Of a stretch of 64,000 nt of DNA, positions 17,685 through 25,022 are shown one piece after another (position 1 is the first letter of the stretch; every line of letters starts with the position of its first letter). The stretch is from Nocardioides deserti. GTDB taxonomy: Bacteria > Actinomycetota > Actinomycetes > Propionibacteriales > Nocardioidaceae. The stretch is from NCBI RefSeq assembly GCF_014266025.1, contig NZ_JACMYC010000008.1, positions 124,001-188,000 of the forward strand, read 5' to 3'. The notes beneath the pieces were generated by a model, which ran no database searches, was not told the DNA's origin, and saw only the letters and a program-made list of their open reading frames with translations. The position numbers and the translations under genes were made by a program.

Positions 17685-19258
17685 CCGGTCCCACGAGCTC
17701 GACCGACCTCGCCCGTGCGGTGGTGACCGCGCTGCTGGAGGCCGGCGTCACCGAGGTGGTGCTGTCCCCGGGGTCGCGCAACGCCCCGTTGTCCTTCGCG
17801 GTGCACGCCGCCGCGGAGGCCGGGCTCCTGCGCCTCCACACCCGGGTCGACGAGCGGACCGCTGCCTTCCTCGCCCTCGGGTTGACGAAGGTCGGCGCCC
17901 GCGCCGCCGTGCTGTGCACCTCCGGCACGGCCGTCGCCAACCTGCACCCGGCCGTCCTCGAGGCCGCCCACACCGGCCTCCCGCTCGTGGTGCTCACCGC
18001 CGACCGTCCGGCCCGGCTGCGCGGCACCGCCGCCAACCAGACCACCGACCAGGTCGGCGTCTTCGGCCGGCTGGTCACCACGCGTGACCTGCCCGACGAC
18101 GCACTCGTCCTCGCCGACGACGGGCCGACCCACCTCAACGTGCAGCTCGACGAGCCGCTCGTGCCGGCCGACCGGTGGGTGCCGCCCGCGGTCGAGCGCC
18201 CCGCCCGGCCCGAGCCGCGGCCCGCCGCCGAGGAGGTGCTGCCCCTCGGCCCGCGCACGGTGGTCGTCGCGGGAGACGACGCCGGCCCGCCGGCGCGGGT
18301 GCTGGCCGAGCGCGCGGGCTGGCCGCTGCTGGCCGAGCCGACGTCGGGCTCGCGCACCGGCGACAACGCGCTGCGCTGCTACCGGCTGCTGCTCGACACC
18401 GACCTCGGCCGCAGCGTCGAGCGGGTCGTCGTCGCCGGCCACCCGACCCTGTCCCGGCCGGTCACCCGGCTGCTCTCGCGCGCCGACGTCGAGGTGGTCT
18501 CGGTGCCCGCCCGCGGGGCCTGGCCCGACCGGCCGTTCCCCGTCGACCGCGTCGTCACCCGGCCGGTGGTCGAGGGCCGCGACGACCCGGCCTGGCTCGA
18601 GGCCTGGCGCGAGGCCGACCGCTCCGTGGCGCGGCAGCTCGACCGGCTGCTGGCGGCCGAGCCCGGGCTCACGCCGCACGAGGTGGCGGCGGCCGTGAGC
18701 CGCGGCGTACCTCCTGGGGGTCTGTTGTACGTCGGCGCCTCCAGCCCGGTCCGCGACCTGGACCTCGTGGTCGCGCGGTACGACGTCGGCGACCGGCGCA
18801 AGGTCGTCGCCAACCGCGGGCTCGCCGGCATCGACGGCACGATCTCATCGGCGATCGGCGCGGCGCTCGGCCGGCCGCACGGCAGTCGCAACCTGGCGCT
18901 GATGGGCGACGTGACGTTCCTGCACGACAGCGGCGCGCTCGTGCTCGGCCCGCGCGAGGTGCGGCCGGACCTCACGATCGTGGTGGTCAACGACGACGGC
19001 GGCGCGATCTTCTCGATGCTCGAGCAGGGCGCGCCGGAGCACGCCGACCCGTTCGAGGTCCTCTTCGGGACCCCGCACGGCGTCGACCTGGCCAGCCTCT
19101 GCGCCGCCACCCGCACCCCGCACTGGCGGGTCGACACGGTGGCCGAGCTCGAGCACGCACTGGCCAGCCCCAACGGTGGCATCGAGGTCGTCGAGGCGGT
19201 CGTCGACCGGCGCACGCGCCGCGACCTGGACGAGCGGATCCGCGCACTGCGGCCGTGA
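17681..19258 (+). CDS. menD: SEPHCHC synthase (MenD)
   Basis: A 525-residue thiamine-diphosphate enzyme adding 2-oxoglutarate-derived succinyl semialdehyde to isochorismate. It has the substrate-binding VVLSPGSRNAPLSFA at the N-terminus, TSGTAVANLHPAVLEA, and the TPP-binding pair GDVTFLHDSGAL and NDDGGAIFSMLEQG in the C-terminal domain. The GTG start couples to menC. It consumes isochorismate from menF at 32.5 kb. Confidence 0.96.
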   Translation: MTGPTSSTDLARAVVTALLEAGVTEVVLSPGSRNAPLSFAVHAAAEAGLLRLHTRVDERTAAFLALGLTKVGARAAVLCTSGTAVANLHPAVLEAAHTGLPLVVLTADRPARLRGTAANQTTDQVGVFGRLVTTRDLPDDALVLADDGPTHLNVQLDEPLVPADRWVPPAVERPARPEPRPAAEEVLPLGPRTVVVAGDDAGPPARVLAERAGWPLLAEPTSGSRTGDNALRCYRLLLDTDLGRSVERVVVAGHPTLSRPVTRLLSRADVEVVSVPARGAWPDRPFPVDRVVTRPVVEGRDDPAWLEAWREADRSVARQLDRLLAAEPGLTPHEVAAAVSRGVPPGGLLYVGASSPVRDLDLVVARYDVGDRRKVVANRGLAGIDGTISSAIGAALGRPHGSRNLALMGDVTFLHDSGALVLGPREVRPDLTIVVVNDDGGAIFSMLEQGAPEHADPFEVLFGTPHGVDLASLCAATRTPHWRVDTVAELEHALASPNGGIEVVEAVVDRRTRRDLDERIRALRP

Positions 19259-19309
19259 CTCCCGCCCGGCCGTCGGGCGGGCCGACAGTCGGGGGAGCAC
19301 AATGGCGCG

Positions 19310-21178
19310 GTGGACATCGCCCTGCTGCTGTGCGGCATCGCCGTGGCGGTCCTGGTGGGGACGTCGGTGGCCGAGAAGGTCCGCGTCCCCGCCCCGCTGC
19401 TGCTGACCGCGATCGGGGTCGCGGCGTCGTACGTCCCCTCGGTGCCTCAGGTCCACCTCGAGAGCGACGTCGTCCTCATGGGGTTGCTGCCGCCGCTGCT
19501 GTACGCCGCGGCGCAGTCGACGTCGCTGGTCGACTTCAACGCCAACCGGCGCCCGATCCTGCTGCTCTCGGTCGGCCTCGTGGTCTTCACCGCCGCCGGT
19601 GTGGGGGCGGCCGCGAAGCTGGTGCTGCCCGACCTGCCGTGGGCCGTCGCCCTCGCGCTGGGTGCTGTCGTCGCCCCGCCGGACGCCGTCGCCGCCACGG
19701 CGATCGGCCGGCGGATCGCCCTGCCGAGACGCGTCGTGACGATCCTCGAGGGCGAGTCGCTGCTCAACGACGCCACCGCGCTGGTCGCGCTGCGCACGGC
19801 CGTCGCGGTCGCGGCCGGCACCGGCCTCGACGCCTGGGGGATCACCCTCGACTTCGTGCTCGCCGCGGGCGGCGGGCTGCTGGTCGGCGGAGTGCTGTTC
19901 CTCGTCGTCGCGAAGGTGCGGCGGCTGGTGACCGACCCGGTGATCGACAGCGCGATGTCGCTTGTGGTGCCGTTCGTGGCGTACCTGACCGCCGAGGAGC
20001 TGCACGCCTCCGGCGTCCTCGCGGTCGTCGTCGCGGGGCTCCTGCTCGCGCACAAGGCACCGGTGCTGCAGAGCGCGCAGTCGCGGATCGCCGAGCGGCT
20101 CAACTGGCGCACGATCGCGTTCGTCCTGGAGAACACCGTCTTCCTGCTCATCGGCCTCCAGGCGAAGTGGATCGTCGAGGGCGCCGCCGCGAGCCCGATC
20201 GGCTGGGGCCGTGTCGTGGGGCTGTGCCTGGTGACGCTGGCCGCGGTGGTCGTGCTGCGGATGCTGTGGGTCTTCCCGACCCGCTACGGGCTGGTCCGCC
20301 CCGGGCCGGACCCCGACACAGGGCGGCCGCCGCCGTGGACCTACACCCTCATCCTCGGCTGGGCCGGCATGCGCGGGGTGGTCACGCTGGCGGCGGCGTT
20401 CGTGCTGCCCGAGGACACGCCGTACCGCGAGGTGCTGCTGCTCGCCGCCTTCACCGTCGTCGCCGGCACGCTGTTCGTGCAGGGGCTGACCCTGCCGTGG
20501 CTCGCCCGTCGCCTGCACGTGCCCGCCCCGGACCCGGCCGAGGACGCGCTCGCCCGCGCGACGCTGCTCCAGCAGGCGTCCAAGGCTGCGTTCGAGGAGC
20601 TGGACCGGCTGGAGTACGACGACGCGCACGGCGTCGTCGACCTGATCAGGCAGCGGATCGACCAGCGTAACTTCGCCGCCTGGGAGCGGCTGGCCACCGT
20701 GGCCGACGAGGAGAGCCCCAGCGACCTCTACGCCCGGGTGCGGATGGCGATGATCGAGGCCGAGCGGCGCCGGGTGCTGGAGATCCGCGGGTCCGGGTCG
20801 ACCCCCTCCGACGTGGTGGCCGACGTGCTGGCGATGCTCGACGTGGAGGAGTCGATGCTGACCGTCGCGACCGCGGAGCGCGCCGAGCTGCGCGTCGTCC
20901 AGCGCGGGTCGCGGCGCACCGGCGAGGGGTGCGAGGACCTCGAGCGGCACCCGGCCGTGGAGACCGTGGAGGACCCGGCCTGCGAGGGCTGCCTCCGGGA
21001 CGGGACCCGGTGGGTCGCGCTGCGTCAGTGCCTGGCCTGCGGGCACGTCGGCTGCTGTGACTCCTCACCCCACCAGCACGCCACCGAGCACTTCCACGAC
21101 ACCAGCCACCCGGTCATGCAGTCCGCCGAGCCCGGCGAGGACTGGCGCTGGTGCTACGTGCACCACACGACCGCGTGA
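19310..21178 (+). CDS. Na+/H+ antiporter (CPA1) with C-terminal UBP-type zinc finger
   Basis: A 622-residue fusion. Residues 1-410 are a twelve-helix CPA1 antiporter with the ion-site stretch LGAVVAPPDAVAATAI and GESLLNDATALVALR, and the later GWAGMRGVVTLAAAF. Residues about 420-550 are a charged cytosolic helical region. Residues 558-622 form a ZnF-UBP-like finger: CEGC, then CLACGHVGCC, and His-rich HQHATEHFHDTSHPVMQS. The fold is known from eukaryotic ubiquitin-binding proteins but also occurs as bacterial single-domain proteins. The GTG at 19310 has GGGGGAG upstream. It stands alone after menD. Confidence 0.9.
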   Translation: MDIALLLCGIAVAVLVGTSVAEKVRVPAPLLLTAIGVAASYVPSVPQVHLESDVVLMGLLPPLLYAAAQSTSLVDFNANRRPILLLSVGLVVFTAAGVGAAAKLVLPDLPWAVALALGAVVAPPDAVAATAIGRRIALPRRVVTILEGESLLNDATALVALRTAVAVAAGTGLDAWGITLDFVLAAGGGLLVGGVLFLVVAKVRRLVTDPVIDSAMSLVVPFVAYLTAEELHASGVLAVVVAGLLLAHKAPVLQSAQSRIAERLNWRTIAFVLENTVFLLIGLQAKWIVEGAAASPIGWGRVVGLCLVTLAAVVVLRMLWVFPTRYGLVRPGPDPDTGRPPPWTYTLILGWAGMRGVVTLAAAFVLPEDTPYREVLLLAAFTVVAGTLFVQGLTLPWLARRLHVPAPDPAEDALARATLLQQASKAAFEELDRLEYDDAHGVVDLIRQRIDQRNFAAWERLATVADEESPSDLYARVRMAMIEAERRRVLEIRGSGSTPSDVVADVLAMLDVEESMLTVATAERAELRVVQRGSRRTGEGCEDLERHPAVETVEDPACEGCLRDGTRWVALRQCLACGHVGCCDSSPHQHATEHFHDTSHPVMQSAEPGEDWRWCYVHHTTA

Positions 21179-21190
21179 TGGGACATGGCG

Positions 21191-21209
21191 CGAGGTGAGG
21201 CTACCCTTA
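21191..21209 (+). promoter_or_regulatory. IdeR/DtxR-like iron box upstream of fbpABC
   Basis: CGAGGTGAGGCTACCCTTA aligns with the IdeR consensus TTAGGTTAGGCTAACCTAA at 14 of 19 positions, missing mainly at the outer bases. A TACCCT -10-like element lies within it, and the fbpA start is 39 bases downstream, so repression by an iron-loaded DtxR-family protein is the expected outcome. Confidence 0.7.
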
Positions 21210-21247
21210 CCCCGCTCTGCCCCGTCTCCTGCTCTTGAGGACCACCC

Positions 21248-22261
21248 ATGCGCCGTCCGCTCGTCCTGCTCGCCGCCCTGCCGCTGCTCGCCACCTCCGC
21301 CTGCGGCTTCCTCGGCTCCGACGAGGAGGCCGACATCCAGGTCTACTCCGCCCGTCACTACGACCTCGAGCAGGCCTTCGAAGCCTTCACCGAGGAGACC
21401 GGGCTGACGGTGGAGTTCCTCAACGGCGACGACGACGAGCTGCTCGAGCGGCTCAAGGCCGAGGGGGAGGGCACCCCGGCCGACGTCTTCATCACCGTCG
21501 ACGCGGGCATGCTGTGGAACGCCGCCGAGCAGGGCCAGCTCGCCCCGATGGACTCCCCGGTCCTCGAGGAGGCCGTGCCGGCGGACCTGCGCGACCCCGA
21601 GGGCCGTTGGGCGGGCCTGGCGATGCGGGCCCGGACCGTCGTCTACGACCCCGAGGCGGTCGACCCCTCCGAGCTCGACCCCACCGACACCTACGCGGCG
21701 CTCGGCGACCCCCGCTGGCGGGGCCGCGTCTGCATGCGCGACGAGACCGCGTCCTACACCCAGTCGCTGGTGGCGAGCCTGATCGACCTCCACGGGCGCG
21801 AGCGGGCCCAGGAGATCGTCGAGAGCTGGGTCGCCAACGACGTGCAGATCATGAGCAACGACGTCGAGCTCCTCGAGACGATCGACGCCGGCGGCTGCGA
21901 CGCCGGCATCAGCAACCACTACTACCTCGCCCGGATGCTCGAGGAGGACCCGGACTTCGGCGTCGCCCTGTACTGGGCCAGCCAGGAGGGTGAGGGCGTC
22001 CACGTGAACATCTCCGGAGCCGGGGTCGTCGAGGGCTCCGACGCGCCGGAGGACGCGCAGCGGCTCATCGAGTGGCTCGCCACGGACGGCCAGAGCCAGT
22101 TCGTGGACGGCAACCACGAGTTCCCGGTCAACCCCGAGGTCGAGCCGGAGGAGCTCATCGCGGGGTTCGGTGACTTCGAGCGGATGCCGGTCGACGCGGC
22201 GGCGTACGGCTCGCTCAACGCGGAGGCCGTCGAGGTGCTCGACGAAGCCGGCTACCGGTGA
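21248..22261 (+). CDS. fbpA: Ferric iron ABC transporter, substrate-binding lipoprotein
   Basis: A 337-residue extracytoplasmic solute-binding protein. The lipoprotein signal ends at ATSAC (Cys19), and the mature part starts IQVYSARHYDLEQAFEAF, typical of ferric-binding FbpA/FutA proteins. The adjacent tyrosines in ISNHYYLARM match the pair that binds Fe3+ in this family. GAGGA precedes the ATG. It is first in an fbpABC operon behind an iron box. Confidence 0.93.
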   Translation: MRRPLVLLAALPLLATSACGFLGSDEEADIQVYSARHYDLEQAFEAFTEETGLTVEFLNGDDDELLERLKAEGEGTPADVFITVDAGMLWNAAEQGQLAPMDSPVLEEAVPADLRDPEGRWAGLAMRARTVVYDPEAVDPSELDPTDTYAALGDPRWRGRVCMRDETASYTQSLVASLIDLHGRERAQEIVESWVANDVQIMSNDVELLETIDAGGCDAGISNHYYLARMLEEDPDFGVALYWASQEGEGVHVNISGAGVVEGSDAPEDAQRLIEWLATDGQSQFVDGNHEFPVNPEVEPEELIAGFGDFERMPVDAAAYGSLNAEAVEVLDEAGYR

Positions 22262-23931
22262 CCGTGCTCCTGGCCCGCCGCGTCGGCGGGGCAGGGCGAC
22301 CGGGCTGGTCGCTGCTCGTCCTCCTGGTCGCAGCGGCGGTCGCGAGCCCCGTGGTCGGCGTCTCGGGCTACGCCGTCGCGCAGGGCGGCGTGCGGGCCCC
22401 CGGCGGCACCGGCGCGATGATCGTGACGACCGCGGTGCTGCTCGGCCTCGTCGCGGCCGGCACGGCCGTGCTCGGGACCGGGCTTGCGTGGCTGGTCACC
22501 GCCTACGACTTCCCGCTGCGCCGCACCCTGGGCTGGCTGCTGGTGCTCCCGCTCGCGATGCCCGCCTACATCCTCGGCTTCGTCTACCTCTCCACGTTCG
22601 ACTACGCCGGGCCGGTGCAGACCTGGCTGCGGTCGGTCCTCGGCGACGACCTCGGGATCGGTGTGAGCGGGATACCGGTCCGGTCGATCGGTGGCGCCGC
22701 GGTGGTGCTGGTGCTCACGCTCTACCCCTACGTCTACCTGATGACGCGGGCGGCGCTCGCCGAGACCGCGCCGACGGCGCACGACGCGGCCCGAAGCCTG
22801 GGCGCCGGCCCGGGCCGAGCCTTCCGGACCGTGCTGCTCCCGCTGGTCAGGCCGTCGCTGGCCGCCGGCTTGGCCCTGGTGATGATGGAGACGCTGACCG
22901 ACTTCGCCACCGTGCAGTACTTCGGCGTGCGGACGCTCTCCGTGGGGGTCTACCTCGCGTGGAAGGGGTCCTTCGACGTCGGCTCGGCGATCGCGGTCGC
23001 GATCCTGGTCCTCGTCGCGGCCGTCGTGGTGCTTGCGGTGGAGCGGCTGCTGCGCGGGCGCGCCCGCTACTCCCAGCGTGGCGGACGGGGACGCGGCCTC
23101 GCTGAGCGGCGGCTCACCGGCCTCCGCGCGGCGGCGGCGACCGGGACCGCGCTGCTGGTGGTCGCGCTCGCGTTCGGCCTGCCGGTCCTCCGCCTCGGCG
23201 CCTGGGCGGCGGCGGCCCTGGCGGACGACCCCGGCGCGCTGGTCGACGAGCGGTTCGTCGACCACCTCGGCTCGAGCGTCTCCGTGGCGGCCGTCGTCGC
23301 GGGCACGTGCGTGCTGGTGTCCCTGCTCATGGCGCACGCGCTGCGCCTGGGCGGCGGGCGGGTGGTGCGCGGCGCCGCGCAGGTCACGACGTTCGGGTAC
23401 GCCGTGCCGGGCGCGGTGGTGGGCATCGGTGTGCTGGTGGTGTTCCAGGCCGCTAACGACGCGCTCGTGGCGCTCGGCGCGGAGGGCGGGACCGGGCTGC
23501 TCGCGACCGGCTCGGTCCTCGGCGTCCTGGCGGCGTACGTCGTCCGCTTCACCGGTCCGGCCTACCAGGCCGTCGACGCGAGCTTCTCGCGCGTCCCGCC
23601 CACGGTCACCCAGTCCGCCCTCGCCCTGGGCGCCGGGCCCACCCGGCTGCTCAGCCGCGTGCACCTCCCGCTGGTGCGCCCGGGCGTGGCGGTGGCGTTC
23701 ACGCTGGTGGTGGTGGACGCCGTCAAGGAGCTGCCGCTGGTGCTGCTCCTGCGGCCGTTCGGGTTCACGACGCTGTCGGTGTGGGTCTACGAGCTGGCCT
23801 CGGAGAACTTCTGGGAGCGGGCGGCGCTGCCCGCCCTGCTGATCGTGGCCCTGGCCCTGGCGCTGGTGCCGGTGGCCCTGCTGAACCGGTCCTCGCGCCC
23901 GGTCGACCCGATGGCGCGGGTGGGCGGATGA
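22258..23931 (+). CDS. fbpB: Ferric iron ABC transporter, fused permease
   Basis: A 557-residue inner-membrane permease with two binding-protein-dependent transport domains in tandem, about twelve helices. Each half has its EAA coupling loop: RSLGAGPGRAFRTVLLPLV and ALALGAGPTRLLSRVHLPLV. It moves Fe3+ handed over by FbpA. The GTG start overlaps the fbpA stop, and the end overlaps fbpC by ATGA. Confidence 0.94.
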   Translation: MTVLLARRVGGAGRPGWSLLVLLVAAAVASPVVGVSGYAVAQGGVRAPGGTGAMIVTTAVLLGLVAAGTAVLGTGLAWLVTAYDFPLRRTLGWLLVLPLAMPAYILGFVYLSTFDYAGPVQTWLRSVLGDDLGIGVSGIPVRSIGGAAVVLVLTLYPYVYLMTRAALAETAPTAHDAARSLGAGPGRAFRTVLLPLVRPSLAAGLALVMMETLTDFATVQYFGVRTLSVGVYLAWKGSFDVGSAIAVAILVLVAAVVVLAVERLLRGRARYSQRGGRGRGLAERRLTGLRAAAATGTALLVVALAFGLPVLRLGAWAAAALADDPGALVDERFVDHLGSSVSVAAVVAGTCVLVSLLMAHALRLGGGRVVRGAAQVTTFGYAVPGAVVGIGVLVVFQAANDALVALGAEGGTGLLATGSVLGVLAAYVVRFTGPAYQAVDASFSRVPPTVTQSALALGAGPTRLLSRVHLPLVRPGVAVAFTLVVVDAVKELPLVLLLRPFGFTTLSVWVYELASENFWERAALPALLIVALALALVPVALLNRSSRPVDPMARVGG

Positions 23932-25022
23932 GCGCCCCGGGTGCCGACGCGGCGCTGCGACTCGAGGGCGTCGACAAGCACTACGGCCGCGTGCACGCCG
24001 TGCGGGCGCTGGACCTGTCGCTCGCACCCGGGGAGGTGCTGACCGTCATCGGGCCGTCGGGGTGCGGCAAGTCGAGCCTGCTGCGCCTGGTGGCCGGGCT
24101 CGAGCGGCCCGACGCGGGACGGGTGAGCGTGGGCGGCGTGGTTGTGGCCGAGCAGCGGCGGTTCGTGCCTCCGGAGGCCCGCCACGTGGGGCTGGTGTTC
24201 CAGGACCATGCCCTCTTCCCACACCTCGATGTCGGCCGCAACGTGGCCTTCGGCCTCGCCGGTCTGCCGCGCGCCGAGCGCGCGGCACGCGTCGCCGAGG
24301 CGCTCGCGCTCGTCGGGTTGGGCCACCTGGCCGGACGGCACCCGCACGAGCTGTCCGGCGGCGAGCAGCAGCGCGTCGCGCTGGCGCGCGCGCTGGCCCC
24401 ACGCCCGGCGGTGGTCCTGCTCGACGAGCCGTTCTCCAGCCTCGACGAGAACCTGCGCGCCCAGGTCCGCGGCGACACCCTGGCCGCCCTGCGCGAGACC
24501 GGCAGCGCAGCCGTGGTGGTCACCCACGACCAGGCCGAAGCGCTGTCCATGGCCGACCGGCTGGCGGTGATGCGTGCCGGCGTCGTGGAGCAGGTCGGTT
24601 CACCGGCCGAGGTCTACGAACGCCCGGTGAACCGCTTCGTCGCGACGTTCATGGGGGAGGCCGACTTCCTGCCCGCCCACGTCCACGACGCGCTCCTCAC
24701 CTCGGAGATCGGTGCGGTCTCGACCGTGCCCGGCTGGGGCGGGGTCGACCTCGACGTGGAGGTCATGCTGCGGCCGCACGAGGTGGCGCTTGGCGTCGAC
24801 CCGACCTCGACCAGCCGGGTCGAGCGCACGGAGTACCACGGGGGGTTCGTGCTGCACCACGTGCGGCTCGCGTCCGGGCGCGTGCTGCGCTCCTGGCAGC
24901 AGCACGGGGTGCGTCACCCGGTGGGCACGCCGGTCGCCGTCAGCGTGGTCCCCGGCGCCCGGCCGGTGCTGCTGTCCGGCGACGTCGCGATGACCGAGCC
25001 GCCCCCGGGCGCCGTGCGCTGA
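23928..25022 (+). CDS. fbpC: Ferric iron ABC transporter, ATP-binding protein
   Basis: A 364-residue ATPase. Walker A is IGPSGCGKSSLLR, the signature LSGGEQQRVALARAL, Walker B VVLLDEPFSSLDE, and the switch His is in VVVTHDQAEAL. A C-terminal TOBE-like region follows from about residue 245. The ATG overlaps the fbpB stop. The last 109 bases overlap, tail to tail, the 3' end of the synthetase gene on the other strand, which reads ordinary low-complexity sequence there. Confidence 0.95.
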   Translation: MSAPGADAALRLEGVDKHYGRVHAVRALDLSLAPGEVLTVIGPSGCGKSSLLRLVAGLERPDAGRVSVGGVVVAEQRRFVPPEARHVGLVFQDHALFPHLDVGRNVAFGLAGLPRAERAARVAEALALVGLGHLAGRHPHELSGGEQQRVALARALAPRPAVVLLDEPFSSLDENLRAQVRGDTLAALRETGSAAVVVTHDQAEALSMADRLAVMRAGVVEQVGSPAEVYERPVNRFVATFMGEADFLPAHVHDALLTSEIGAVSTVPGWGGVDLDVEVMLRPHEVALGVDPTSTSRVERTEYHGGFVLHHVRLASGRVLRSWQQHGVRHPVGTPVAVSVVPGARPVLLSGDVAMTEPPPGAVR

